In this document: piece after piece, positions 52,995 to 62,000 of the stretch
Layout of the letters: the number at the start of each line of letters is the position of its first letter
How positions within the stretch are numbered: position 1 is the stretch's first letter
The notes under the pieces: generated by a model
Seen by the model: the letters and a program-made list of their open reading frames with translations, nothing else
Database searches by the model: none
Told to the model about the DNA's origin: nothing
Made by a program: the position numbers and the translations under genes
Assembly (NCBI RefSeq): GCF_025996515.1
Contig: NZ_BLRH01000034.1
Coordinates: 992,001 to 1,056,000 of the forward strand
DNA from: Rhizohabitans arisaemae
GTDB taxonomy: Bacteria; Actinomycetota; Actinomycetes; Streptosporangiales; Streptosporangiaceae
DNA: 64,000 nucleotides
Reading direction: 5' to 3'

Positions 52995-55268
52995 ATGACC
53001 ACCCTCCCCTCCCGCCCCGGCCCGAGCGAGCCGGTGACGAATTCGGTGATCGGCACCAGCGTGGGCGGCGACCTGATCCAGATCGGCCTTGTCGCCGGGA
53101 ACGTCATCTTCACCCAGGCCGGACCCGGGCGGCCCGAGCAGGTCGTGGAGGGCGACATCCCCGCTCAGCCACCCGGCTTCCAGTTGCGCGAGCAGCTGCT
53201 GCAGGATCTACACGAGCAGGTCGGCGCAGCCGGGGCGGCGGTGGTCTCGGCGGTGACCGGCACCCCGGGCGTGGGCAAGACCATGCTCGCCGCCAGCTAT
53301 GCCTGGGCCTGCCAGGCGGCGGACTGGCCGGTGGTGGCCTGGATCTCCGCCGAGACACCCGAGCAGATCGTCACCGGACTGGCCGGTCTCGCTCAGCGGC
53401 TGGGACTGCGCGACGCCGACGACGACGCGGCCACCGCCGCGAGAAAGGCCAAGGCATGGCTGTCGGCCCGCTCGACGGATGGACTACCGGGGCTGGTGGT
53501 GTTCGACAACGCGGCACAGGTGACCCACGTCGCCGCCTGGTGCCCGGCCACCGGCTCAGTCCGCGTGCTGATCACATCCCGTAACCGGGAGTTCCGCCAG
53601 CGGTACACGGCCGTCGAGGTCGCCGTCTTCACCCCTGAGCAGGCGATCGCGCTGCTGGTTGGGCAGACCGGCCTCAACGACCCGGCCGGGGCACGGGACC
53701 TGGCGCACGACCTGGGCCATCTGCCGCTGGCGCTGGGCCAGGCGGCGGCCCTCATCGCCCGCCGTGGCCTGACCTTCGCCGCCTACCGGCGGCTGCTGGC
53801 CGCATTCCCGCTCACCGACCACCTGCGCCCCAGCGCATTGAGTGCCTACCCCGTCGGCACCGCCCAGGCCATCCTGCTGTCGGTGGAGCACGCCGAGCGC
53901 ACCGTCGAAGGAGCCGGTGCGCTGCTGCGGGTGCTGGCGGTGCTGTCACCCGCCGGTGTTCCGCGCGTGCTGCTGAACGGTGGTGCCGATCCTGCGGATC
54001 CCAGCCTGCCGGTCGCCGATCTGGCTGCGGCGGCCGCGGTGCAGGAGGTGCTGGCCGCGCTGGCCGACACCTCGCTGATCGGTTTCAGCGAGGACGGCTC
54101 GACGGTGGTGATGCACCGGCTCGTCCAGCGCGTGGCACGCGACCGCGCCGACCGCGACGGTGACATGCCCGCCGCGATCGATGAGGCGATCACGCTGCTG
54201 GAAACCTGGAACGCCCGGATTCCGCACGGTGCTCAGACCTGGGCCGCCCGAGCCGCCGTGGAAACCCTTTTGGAGCAGACCGACACCCTGCACGCTCTCA
54301 CCGCCGCCTCCGCCATTCCACTCCGCCTGCTCACCCTGCGCAACTGGTGCGCCATGTACCTGACCGACCTGGCCGATCTCGCCCGAGCAATTCGCCTCCA
54401 CGAACAAACCCTCACCGACAGCACACGGGTCCTGGGCACCGACCACCCCGACACCCTGGCCTCCCGCAACAACCTCGCCTCCGCCTACCACGCGGCAGGG
54501 AACCTCACCCGCGCAATCCCCCTCTACAAACAAACCCTCACCGAACGGGAACACGTACTCGGCACCGACCACCCCAGCACCCTCACCTCCCGCAACAACC
54601 TCGCCTCCGCCTACCACGCGGCCGGGAACCTCACCCGCGCAATCCCCCTCTACAAACAAACCCTCACCGAACGGGAACACGTACTCGGCACCGACCACCC
54701 CGACACCCTGGCCTCCCGCAACAACCTCGCCTCCGCCTACCACGCGGCTGGGAACCTTAGGCGCGCAATCCCCCTCTACGAACAGACCCTCACCGACAGC
54801 ACACGGGTCCTGGGCACCGACCACCCCGACACCCTGGCCTCCCGCAACAACCTCGCCTCCGCCTACCACGCGGCAGGGAACCTCACCCGCGCAATTCACC
54901 TCCACGAACAAGCCCTCACCGAACGGGAACACGTACTCGGCACCGACCACCCCGACACCCTGGCCTCCCGCAACAACCTCGCCCACGCCTACCGGGCAGC
55001 CGGAGACCTCACCCGCGCAATCCCCCTCTACAAACAAACCCTCACCGAACGGGAACACGTACTCGGCACCGACCACCCCGACACACTCACCTCCCGCAAC
55101 AACCTCGCCAACGCCTACCGGGCAGCCGGGAACCTCACCCGCGCAATTCACCTCCACGAACAAGCCCTCACCGACTGTAAGCGGGTGCTGGGGGATGCTC
55201 ACCCGATCACCAAGACGGTGCAAGGCAATCTGAACGCGGCCAGGGGCAGGGCGTCCAGAAAGGAGTAG
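52995..55268 (+). CDS. STAND (NB-ARC) ATPase with TPR array, copy A
   Basis: A 757-residue protein. Residues 1-60 are a short N-terminal segment with NSVIGTSVGGDLIQIGLVAG. The NB-ARC ATPase starts around 75: Walker A GTPGVGKT (89-96), Walker B LVVFDNA (167-173), sensor VLITSRN, GLPLAL-type GHLPLALGQ, winged helix and MHRLVQ. Residues about 464-757 are seven 42-residue TPR repeats of the kinesin-light-chain type. STAND proteins of this form sense ligand on the repeats and oligomerise; many are antiviral. No effector domain is visible at the N-terminus, so a partner may be required. ATG 52995 begins MTTLPSRPG. Confidence 0.88.
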   Translation: MTTLPSRPGPSEPVTNSVIGTSVGGDLIQIGLVAGNVIFTQAGPGRPEQVVEGDIPAQPPGFQLREQLLQDLHEQVGAAGAAVVSAVTGTPGVGKTMLAASYAWACQAADWPVVAWISAETPEQIVTGLAGLAQRLGLRDADDDAATAARKAKAWLSARSTDGLPGLVVFDNAAQVTHVAAWCPATGSVRVLITSRNREFRQRYTAVEVAVFTPEQAIALLVGQTGLNDPAGARDLAHDLGHLPLALGQAAALIARRGLTFAAYRRLLAAFPLTDHLRPSALSAYPVGTAQAILLSVEHAERTVEGAGALLRVLAVLSPAGVPRVLLNGGADPADPSLPVADLAAAAAVQEVLAALADTSLIGFSEDGSTVVMHRLVQRVARDRADRDGDMPAAIDEAITLLETWNARIPHGAQTWAARAAVETLLEQTDTLHALTAASAIPLRLLTLRNWCAMYLTDLADLARAIRLHEQTLTDSTRVLGTDHPDTLASRNNLASAYHAAGNLTRAIPLYKQTLTEREHVLGTDHPSTLTSRNNLASAYHAAGNLTRAIPLYKQTLTEREHVLGTDHPDTLASRNNLASAYHAAGNLRRAIPLYEQTLTDSTRVLGTDHPDTLASRNNLASAYHAAGNLTRAIHLHEQALTEREHVLGTDHPDTLASRNNLAHAYRAAGDLTRAIPLYKQTLTEREHVLGTDHPDTLTSRNNLANAYRAAGNLTRAIHLHEQALTDCKRVLGDAHPITKTVQGNLNAARGRASRKE
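54384..55265 (+). repeat. 126-bp tandem repeats encoding TPRs, copy A
   Basis: Seven units, each coding the pattern RAIxLxxQTLTxxxxVLGTDHP and TLxSRNNLAxAYxAAGNL. Units within copy A are nearly identical at DNA level and differ consistently from copy B (GTDHP against GNDHP). The last unit is diverged. Confidence 0.92.
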
Positions 55269-55275
55269 CCGGGGT

Positions 55276-55500
55276 GCTGAATCTTCAATGCGGAGTGATA
55301 CTGACCATTCAGCGTCGGGCTGACCCGTTGGTGCTCACCTGACAGCCGATCACGGGATATCCGAGCAATAAAACTGCCATTCAGCCATAAAACCGGCAAG
55401 CCGCCTAGTCTGGCCACAATAATCGCGCATGACTTCCCGTGCACCCGCCCCACCGACACGCGGTTTGACTCGCCAGCTTTGTGTTTAAAGCTTTCTCAAA
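55276..55500. repeat. STAND module trailer, copy A
   Basis: Diverged match to 61690-61912 (shared blocks: TTCAATGCGGAG, ATAAAACCGGCA-like, CCACCGACACGCGGT, and the final GTTTAAAGCTTTCTCAAA). It marks the downstream border of module A. 55501-55696 holds no gene. Confidence 0.8.
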
Positions 55501-55696
55501 CTTAGTGCTGCATCAAGCGGCGGGCCCCCCATGACGGGCGCCCACGCGCAGTCGTCAACAGGCCGAACGTTGCCATCGCCCTCCCTACCCGCCGCCGTCG
55601 CGCGTGCCGTCTCCGGGATACGCGTTTCCGCAGCCGCTGACAAGGATCACGATCGTCGTCCGACAAGACCCGCCTGATTCCTCGTTGACGCATGCC

Positions 55697-55710
55697 CATA
55701 TCGGCATATG
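55697..55710 (+). promoter_or_regulatory. ArsR-type palindrome at the ArsR start
   Basis: CATAT-CGGC-ATATG, overlapping the first possible ATG. Suggests autoregulation by the ArsR protein and a leaderless or very short-leader mRNA. Confidence 0.55.
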
Positions 55711-56070
55711 ATGGCGCCCATGGCACGAGCAGCGACGACGTCGGATGTCTTCAACGCGATCGCCGAGCCGCAGCGCCGGGAGATCCTGGCACTGCTGCGG
55801 TCGGGTGAGCGGCCGGTGACCGAGTTGGCCCAGGAGCTGGGGATGACCCAGCCGAGGGCGTCCAAACACCTGCGGGTGCTCCGGGAGGTCGGGCTGGTGC
55901 GGGACCGCAAGGCAGGCAAGCAGCGCCTGTACGGCCTTGACGCCCGCGGGCTGCGCCCGATCCACGAATGGACCGGCGGGTTCGAGCGGTTCTGGAACGA
56001 GAGCTTCGACCGGCTGGACGCGTACGTACAGGACATCAAGCAGGCAAGACAGGAAGGAAGCAACCGATGA
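55708..56070 (+). CDS. ArsR-family repressor
   Basis: A 117-120 residue winged-helix regulator: FNAIAEPQRREILALLRSGERPVTELAQELGMTQPRASKHLRVLREVGLVRDRKAGKQRLYGL. No metal-site cysteines are present, so it is of the non-metal ArsR type that controls a neighbouring SRPBCC protein. ATGs at 55708, 55711 and 55720 are possible; no ribosome site is obvious. Its stop overlaps the next start. Confidence 0.85.
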   Translation: MMAPMARAATTSDVFNAIAEPQRREILALLRSGERPVTELAQELGMTQPRASKHLRVLREVGLVRDRKAGKQRLYGLDARGLRPIHEWTGGFERFWNESFDRLDAYVQDIKQARQEGSNR

Positions 56071-56573
56071 GCGAGACGGGACAAGGAGCGTCGGCGCAGT
56101 CCGCGACGACCGACCGCGAGATTGTGATCTCCCGGATCATCGACGCCCCACGGGAGCTGGTGTTCGAGGCGTTCACCGAGGTGCGGCACCTGTCGCGGTG
56201 GTGGGGGCCGGAGGGGTTCACCACCACCACGCGGTCCTTCGAGTTCCGCGTCGGCGGGGAGTGGGACTTCACGATGCACGGGCCGGACAGGACGGACTAC
56301 CAGGAGTGGATCACCTGGACCGAGATCGTCCCGCCGGAGGGGATCGCGCTGCTGCACGGCGAACACCGCGGCGACCCGAACGCCTTCGAGTCGGTCCTCA
56401 CGTTCACGCCCGAGGGGGCGGCGACCCGGATCGAGATGCGCACGGTGTTTCCCACCAAGGAGCTGCGCGACGAAGCGGTCGAGAAATACCGCGCGATCGA
56501 GGGCGGCCAACAGACCCTGAGCAACCTGGCCGCCTACGTCACCGAGATCGTTCGGAAGGAAGTCGAGGGCTGA
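56067..56573 (+). CDS. SRPBCC (AHSA1-type) protein
   Basis: A 168-residue START-like domain protein: REIVISRIIDAPRELVFEAFTEVRHLSRWWGPEGFTTT, GGEWDFTMHGPDRTDY and ESVLTFTPEGAATRIEMRTVF. It commonly pairs with ArsR proteins. Probably binds a hydrophobic ligand; activity unknown. ATG overlaps the ArsR stop by four bases. Confidence 0.85.
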   Translation: MSETGQGASAQSATTDREIVISRIIDAPRELVFEAFTEVRHLSRWWGPEGFTTTTRSFEFRVGGEWDFTMHGPDRTDYQEWITWTEIVPPEGIALLHGEHRGDPNAFESVLTFTPEGAATRIEMRTVFPTKELRDEAVEKYRAIEGGQQTLSNLAAYVTEIVRKEVEG

Positions 56574-57193
56574 TGGCCGCGAAGGTGTTCTTCAGCGTGT
56601 CGATGTCGCTGGACGGTTTCATCGCACCCGAGTCCCCCGACGATTTGATGGGGCGGCAGTGGATGGAACTGCAGCAGTGGGTATTCCCGCAGCGGTTCTT
56701 CCGGGAGAACCTGAAGCTCGGCAAGGGTGGCAAGGAAGGTCGCGACAACGACATCGTGCGGGAGACGTTCGAGCGCACCGGCGCGAGCGTGATGGGCAAG
56801 CGTATGTTCGACGCCGGCGAGCAGGCGTGGCCGGAGGAGGCGCCGTTCCGCACGCCGGTCTTCGTCGTGACGCACGAGAAGCGTGACCCCTGGGAGCGGC
56901 CGGGTGGGACCGTCTTCCACTTCGTCAACGACGGCATCGAGACCGCGCTCGACCAGGCCCGCGAGGCCGCCGGCGACCGAGACGTCCGCATCGCGGGCGG
57001 CGGCGCGACGATCCTGGAGTACGTGAACGCCGGCCTGATCGACGAGTTCTCGATCGCGCTCTCACCCGTGCTGTTCGGATCCGGAATCCGCCTGTTCGAG
57101 GGCGTGGACGCGGGCCGCGTGGCACTGGAGCAGATCCGCGCGGAGCCGACGCAGCGGGTGACCCACCTGACCTACGCGGTCCGGAAGCGGTAA
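56573..57193 (+). CDS. Dihydrofolate reductase-like (RibD C-terminal domain) protein
   Basis: A 206-residue reductase-fold protein: VFFSVSMSLDGFIAPE, GASVMGKRMFDAGEQAWP, VFVVTHEKRDP, the NADPH loop IAGGGATILEYVNAGLIDEFSIALSPVLFGSGIRLFE. It starts one base before the previous stop ends. Completes an ArsR-SRPBCC-reductase operon, a common actinobacterial set whose physiological role is unknown. Confidence 0.85.
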   Translation: MAAKVFFSVSMSLDGFIAPESPDDLMGRQWMELQQWVFPQRFFRENLKLGKGGKEGRDNDIVRETFERTGASVMGKRMFDAGEQAWPEEAPFRTPVFVVTHEKRDPWERPGGTVFHFVNDGIETALDQAREAAGDRDVRIAGGGATILEYVNAGLIDEFSIALSPVLFGSGIRLFEGVDAGRVALEQIRAEPTQRVTHLTYAVRKR

Positions 57194-57211
57194 CCGTCTC
57201 GACCTCAGCGC

Positions 57212-57835
57212 TCACCTGGGAGCGGGTGCCGTGGTGGTTGGGGCCGGCGCGTTCAAGGCCGCGGCGACGGAACGTCGTACCAGATCGGTCAGCGAGCGGT
57301 CCGGCGTTTCGTCGCGGAGGGCGCGGCCGGCCACGGCGAGGAGCGCGCCGATCGCGGCACCGGTCAGGACGTCTGCCTCGAAGTCGTCGAGCTGCCCGTC
57401 GAACACCGCCACCAGATCGGCGCTCCAGCGTTCCTGCAGCTCGGCGACCTCCAGCAGCGCGCGGGCACGCAGTGCCGGAACGGAGGCGATGACGCGGACC
57501 CGGGTCAGCACGAGGTCACGGGCCTCGGGATCGATGGTCCACAAGGGCGACTCCAGCGCCTCGTACAGCGCCCGATGCAGAGCCTGTGCCGGTGTTTCGC
57601 CGGGGCGGGGCTCGCCCAGGAAGCGGGCCGGCACCTCACCCTGAAGCAGCCGGTCAGCGAAGATCACGTCTTCCTTGCTCGGGAAGTAGTTGAAGAACGT
57701 CGCAGGTGACACCTCCGCGGCTGCCGAGATCTCCGCGACCGTGGTGGCCTCGTATCCCCGCTCCTCGAACAGGCGCAGCGCCACCTCCATCAGCGTGCGA
57801 CGTGTCCGTAGTTTCCGCTGCTCTCGCAATCCCAT
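57212..57835 (-). CDS. TetR-family regulator of the adjacent SDR
   Basis: A 207-residue repressor with HTH TVAEISAAAEVSPATFFNYFPSKEDVIFAD. The C-terminal domain is of the TetR_C type. Divergent from an SDR gene with a shared 61-base intergenic region that carries a TetR-type palindrome (57862-57876). ATG 57835 (MGLREQRK). Confidence 0.9.
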   Translation of the reverse strand: MGLREQRKLRTRRTLMEVALRLFEERGYEATTVAEISAAAEVSPATFFNYFPSKEDVIFADRLLQGEVPARFLGEPRPGETPAQALHRALYEALESPLWTIDPEARDLVLTRVRVIASVPALRARALLEVAELQERWSADLVAVFDGQLDDFEADVLTGAAIGALLAVAGRALRDETPDRSLTDLVRRSVAAALNAPAPTTTAPAPR

Positions 57836-57861
57836 GCGTGAATCTTATAGGAACTCCAAAT

Positions 57862-57876
57862 TTAGAGAGACTCTAA
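57862..57876. promoter_or_regulatory. TetR operator between divergent genes
   Basis: TTAGAG-AGA-CTCTAA is a perfect 6-3-6 inverted repeat. A -10-like TAGAGT at 57885-57890 sits seven bases before the SDR ATG, making a leaderless start likely. Confidence 0.8.
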
Positions 57877-57896
57877 GTTGGTGTTAGAGTGCGGAC

Positions 57897-58781
57897 ATGG
57901 ACCTGACGAACACCACGGCGTTCATCACCGGAGCGGCGCAAGGCATCGGGCTCGGCATCGCCCGCGCCCTAGCCCGCCAAGGCAGCAGACTCGCCCTCAC
58001 CGACATCGACGACACCGCACTCGGCGAAGCCGCCGCCGAATTGACCGAACTGACCGAGGTGGCCGCCTTCCACCTCGACGTACGCGACCGCGAGGCCTAC
58101 GCGCACGTGGCCGACGAGGCCGAAGAACGACTCGGCCCGGTCACCGTGCTGTGCAACAACGCCGGACTGGCGTTCCCCGAACGGCCCGCGGACATGACCT
58201 ATGAGCTGTGGGACCTCGCCCTGGACGTCAACCTCGGCGGCGTCGTCAACGGCATCCAGACCTTCCTGCCCCGGATGATCCGCCGCGGCGCGCCCGCGCA
58301 CCTCCTCAACACCGCCTCCGCCGCCGGGTTGATCGGCGCGGGAGTGGGCCCGATGTACACCTCGTCGAAGTTCGCCGTCGTGGGCCTGTCGGAGTCACTG
58401 CGCCATCAGCTTCAGACCGCGGGGCACCCCGTCGGCGTCACGGTCCTGTGTCCCGGCGGAGTCGCCACGAACATCGCCAAGACCTCCCGTACCCTGATCG
58501 CGGCCCAGGACGGCGGCCCGGACCTCAGACGAGCCCAGGACAACATCGACCAGCTCATGCCCAAGGTCGACGCCGCCGTGGCGAGCTTCGGCGTCCCCGC
58601 CGACACCGTCGGCGACCTTGTCGTCGAGGCCATCGGAGCCAACCGCCTTTACGTGCTCACCGACCGCGCCGGAATCGATCTCATCACCGCCCGGACACAG
58701 GACATCCTGTCCGCCATGCCCGAAACCGACCCGGTCGAGGGAGACCTGGACAACTTCCGCAGTGCGGTCTACGAACAGTGA
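57897..58781 (+). CDS. Short-chain dehydrogenase/reductase
   Basis: A 294-residue classical SDR: TGAAQGIGLGIA nucleotide site, DIDD after strand 2 (NAD(H)-preferring), CNNAG, the catalytic Ser in LLNTASAAG and YTSSK. Substrate unknown. ATG 57897 without ribosome site and a -10 immediately upstream suggest a leaderless mRNA. Regulated by the divergent TetR protein (inferred). Confidence 0.9.
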   Translation: MDLTNTTAFITGAAQGIGLGIARALARQGSRLALTDIDDTALGEAAAELTELTEVAAFHLDVRDREAYAHVADEAEERLGPVTVLCNNAGLAFPERPADMTYELWDLALDVNLGGVVNGIQTFLPRMIRRGAPAHLLNTASAAGLIGAGVGPMYTSSKFAVVGLSESLRHQLQTAGHPVGVTVLCPGGVATNIAKTSRTLIAAQDGGPDLRRAQDNIDQLMPKVDAAVASFGVPADTVGDLVVEAIGANRLYVLTDRAGIDLITARTQDILSAMPETDPVEGDLDNFRSAVYEQ

Positions 58782-58999
58782 GCGCCCCACACTTGGAACG
58801 GGCGTCGCGATAAGCCACGCGGTGGTCGCTTCACCATGCCGGGTGCCGCCTGCGACTGATCACCGTGTTGCGACGACCCCTGGAAAGCACCCACCGAGAT
58901 CGCGGAGGAATCCCGCCTCCGGGGGCTGACCATCCTCGGCGACCCAATCCAGATCAGCCTGGTCACCAAGGATGCCGACCTCCCCATCACCCCTGGCGT
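58782..58999. other. Gene-free region before STAND module B
   Basis: A frame reading IAEESRLRGLTILGDPIQIS then TPGVLVPLSGSSFRHPGPP to a stop at 59047 looks like the end of a lost gene joined to the module leader. No start or ribosome site. Confidence 0.35.
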
Positions 59000-59341
59000 C
59001 CTCGTCCCGCTCTCCGGCTCGTCGTTCAGGCACCCCGGCCCTCCGTAGCCGCTGAAGGGATGACACAAGCACAGGTTCGACGCGTCATCCGGCGATCACA
59101 TGGTGTGATCTTGGAAGGTGGTCGATGATTGCCGGTATGAGCGAAGATGTGCCGGTACGGGCCGTGGCGGCATTGGCCGGATGGGGTATGCGCGGGCCGG
59201 TAATGCGGCTTGCCGCAGGGGTCGGGGTGGACCTCCGTTGATCGTTTTGGTGTGCGCACCCTCCGGGGTACACAGAGCACAACGATCATCCGAAGGTCGG
59301 TCATCGGCTATCCGGATCAACGGCGTCGGGCTCGAACGGTC
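59000..59341 (+). repeat. STAND module leader, copy B
   Basis: Matches 52653-52994. It contains the palindrome GATCACA-TGG-TGTGATC (59094-59110), a short ORF ending RRSHGVILEGGR and a 34-codon ORF (59137-59241, starting MSEDVPVRAVAALAG). In copy A the latter starts MSEDVPVRARAALAR. Confidence 0.85.
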
Positions 59342-61606
59342 ATGACCACCCTTCCCTCCAGCTCCGGCCCGAGCGGGCCGGCGTCGAATTCGGTGGTCGG
59401 CACCGGCGTGGTCAACGACCTGATCCAGATCGGCCACGTCGCCGGGAACGTCACCGTCACCCAAGGCGGGTCCGAACGGCCCGTGAGTGCCGAGCAGATC
59501 GTGGAAGGCGACATCCCCGCCCAACCGCCCGGCTTCCAGCTGCGCGAGCGGTTGCTGCAGGATCTGCATGCGCAGGTCGGTGCGGCCGGGGCGGCGGTGG
59601 TCTCGGCGGTCACCGGCACCCCGGGCGTGGGCAAGACCATGCTTGCCGCCAGCTATGCCTGGGCCTGCCAGGCGGCGGGCTGGCCGGTGGTGGCCTGGAT
59701 CTCCGCCGAGACACCCGACCAGATCGTCACCGGGCTGGCCGGTCTTGCCCACCGGCTGGGACTGCGCGACGCCGACGACGACGCGGCCACCGCCGCGAGA
59801 AAGGCCAAGGCCTGGCTGTCGGCCCGCTCGACGGATGGACTACCGGGGCTGGTGGTGTTCGACAACGCGGCCCAGGTGACCCCCGTCGCCGCCTGGTGCC
59901 CGGCCACCGGCTCGGTCCGCGTGCTGATCACATCCCGTAACCGGGAGTTCCGCCAGCGGTACGCGGCCGTCGAGGTCACCGTCTTCACCCCTGAACAGGC
60001 GATTGCGCTGCTGGTTGGGCAGCCCGGCCTCGACGACCCGGCCAGCGCACGGGACCTGGCGCACGACCTGGGCCATCTGCCGCTGGCGCTGGCCCAGGCG
60101 GCGGCCCTCATCGCCCGCCGTGGCCTGACCTTCGCCGCCTACCGGCGGCTGCTGGCCGCGTTCCCACTGGCCGACCACCTGTCCCCCGGCACGCATAGCG
60201 CCTACCCCGACGGCACCGCCCAGGCCATCCTGTTGTCAGTGGAGTACGCCGAGCGCACCATCGAGGGTGCCGGTGAGATGCTGCGAATGCTGGCAGTACT
60301 GTCACCTGCCGGTGTCCCGCGCGTGCTGCTGAACGACGGTGCCGACCCCGCCGATCCTGAACTGCCGGTCGCCGACCTTGCCGCGACGATTGCGGCGCAG
60401 GAGGTGCTGGCTGCGTTGGCCGACACCTCGCTGATCGGTTTCAGTGAGGACGGCACCACGGTGGTGATGCACCGGCTCGTCCAGCGGGCGATCCGCGACC
60501 GCGCCGCCCGCGACGGTGACCTGCCCGCCGCGATCGACGAGGCGATCACGCTGCTGGAGACCTGGAACGCGCGGATCCCAGGCGGCGCTCAAACCTGGGC
60601 CGCACGAGCCGCCGTGGAGACCCTCCTGGAGCAAACCGACGCCCTGCACGCTCTCACCGCCCTCTCGGCCGTCCCGCCCCGCCTGCTCGCCCTGCGCAAC
60701 TCGTGCGGCCTGTACCTGAGCGACTTGGCCGATCTCGCCCGAGCAATTCGCCTGTTCGAACAGACCCTCACCGAACGGGAGCGCGTCCTCGGCAACGACC
60801 ACCCCGACACCCTGGCCTCCCGCAACAACCTCGCAAGTGCCTACTATTCGGCCGGCGACCTTAGCCGTGCCATCCCCCTGTTCGAACAGACCCTCACCGA
60901 CAGCACGTGGGTCCTGGGCGGAGGCCACCCCGACACCCTGGCCTTCCGCAACAACCTCGCAAGTGCCTACCAAGCGGCCGAGGACTTTGGCCGCGCCATC
61001 CCACTATTCGAACAGACCCTCACCGAACGGGAGCGCATCCTTGGCAACGACCACCCCCACACCCTGGCCTCCCGCAACAACCTCGCAAGTGCCTACCAAG
61101 CGGCCGAGGACTTTGGCCGCGCCATCCCACTATTCGAACAGACCCTCACCGAACGGGAGCGCATCCTCGGCAACGACCACCCCCACACCCTGAACACCCG
61201 CAACAACCTCGCCTCCGCATACCAGGCGGCCGGCAACCTGGGCCGCGCCATCCCACTATTCGAACAGACCCTCACCGAACGGGAGCGCATCCTCGGCAAC
61301 GACCACCCCCACACCCTGAACACCCGCAACAACCTCGCAAGTGCCTACCAAGCGGCCGAGGACTTTGGCCGCGCCATCCCCCTGTACGAACAGACCCTCA
61401 CCGAACGGGGGCGCATCCTCGGCAACGACCACCCCGACACCCTGGCCTCCCGCAACCACCTCGCCTCCGCCTACGAGTCGACCGGGGACCTGGGCCGTGC
61501 TATGCCCCTCTACGAACAAACCCTCAACGACTGTAAGCGGGTGCTGGGGGATGATCACCAGATCACCCGGACAGTGCAAAACAATCTGAATCGGGCCAAG
61601 GAGTAG
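59342..61606 (+). CDS. STAND (NB-ARC) ATPase with TPR array, copy B
   Basis: A 754-residue paralogue of 52995-55268, about 80% identical over the ATPase. It has the same layout: N-terminal NSVVGTGVVNDLIQIGHVAG, Walker A GTPGVGKT, Walker B LVVFDNA, VLITSRN, winged helix with MHRLVQ, and seven TPRs. The ATPase core is strongly conserved while the TPR faces differ (LFEQTLTERERILGNDHP here), as expected for sensors that diverge in ligand range. ATG 59342 (MTTLPSSSG). Confidence 0.88.
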   Translation: MTTLPSSSGPSGPASNSVVGTGVVNDLIQIGHVAGNVTVTQGGSERPVSAEQIVEGDIPAQPPGFQLRERLLQDLHAQVGAAGAAVVSAVTGTPGVGKTMLAASYAWACQAAGWPVVAWISAETPDQIVTGLAGLAHRLGLRDADDDAATAARKAKAWLSARSTDGLPGLVVFDNAAQVTPVAAWCPATGSVRVLITSRNREFRQRYAAVEVTVFTPEQAIALLVGQPGLDDPASARDLAHDLGHLPLALAQAAALIARRGLTFAAYRRLLAAFPLADHLSPGTHSAYPDGTAQAILLSVEYAERTIEGAGEMLRMLAVLSPAGVPRVLLNDGADPADPELPVADLAATIAAQEVLAALADTSLIGFSEDGTTVVMHRLVQRAIRDRAARDGDLPAAIDEAITLLETWNARIPGGAQTWAARAAVETLLEQTDALHALTALSAVPPRLLALRNSCGLYLSDLADLARAIRLFEQTLTERERVLGNDHPDTLASRNNLASAYYSAGDLSRAIPLFEQTLTDSTWVLGGGHPDTLAFRNNLASAYQAAEDFGRAIPLFEQTLTERERILGNDHPHTLASRNNLASAYQAAEDFGRAIPLFEQTLTERERILGNDHPHTLNTRNNLASAYQAAGNLGRAIPLFEQTLTERERILGNDHPHTLNTRNNLASAYQAAEDFGRAIPLYEQTLTERGRILGNDHPDTLASRNHLASAYESTGDLGRAMPLYEQTLNDCKRVLGDDHQITRTVQNNLNRAKE
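60740..61603 (+). repeat. 126-bp tandem repeats encoding TPRs, copy B
   Basis: Six full units plus a shorter final one. Units share LFEQTLTERERILGNDHP and TRNNLASAYQAAEDFG within this copy only. Confidence 0.92.
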
Positions 61607-61689
61607 AGACGGCCGGAAGGTGTGCGTTTCTGGGCACTTCATGGGCCAGGCACGAGGCTGGCCAAAAACGCCTGTCCAGAAAGTCGGCG

Positions 61690-61912
61690 CGGGAACGGCG
61701 GCTTCAATGCGGAGCGATTCAGACCATTAAACGCCGGACCGGTTCCGTCGCCCCGGGCCGATGACGGGATACACGTTCGACGAAACCGCCAATCGGCTAC
61801 AAAACCGGCAGGCCATCTGGCCTGGTCACAATAGGCGCGCACGGCTTTCCTGTGGACCGACCCACCGACACGCGGTATAACTCGCCCTCTTTGTGTTTAA
61901 AGCTTTCTCAAA
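61690..61912. repeat. STAND module trailer, copy B
   Basis: Counterpart of 55276-55500, ending in the same GTTTAAAGCTTTCTCAAA. A -10-like TATGAT (61929-61934) just beyond could serve the PglW-like gene at 62001. No gene is seen in 61607-62000. Confidence 0.8.
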
Positions 61913-62000
61913 TATCCGCTGCGGTCTCTATGATCTAGGTAAAGAGCTCGGCTTCGGGTGGCGCCGACGATACGCAGAGGGCTACAGGCGGAGTAGACGC

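Noticed and set aside
52771-52998. 75-codon frame conserved in both STAND leaders (starts MVDDCRYERR)
   Set aside because: All frames are conserved because the leaders align without indels; differences between copies fall mostly on the second codon position of this frame, against coding.
54384-55265. Regular 126-bp repeats considered as a CRISPR-like array
   Set aside because: Units are contiguous, in frame and encode TPRs; there are no spacers.
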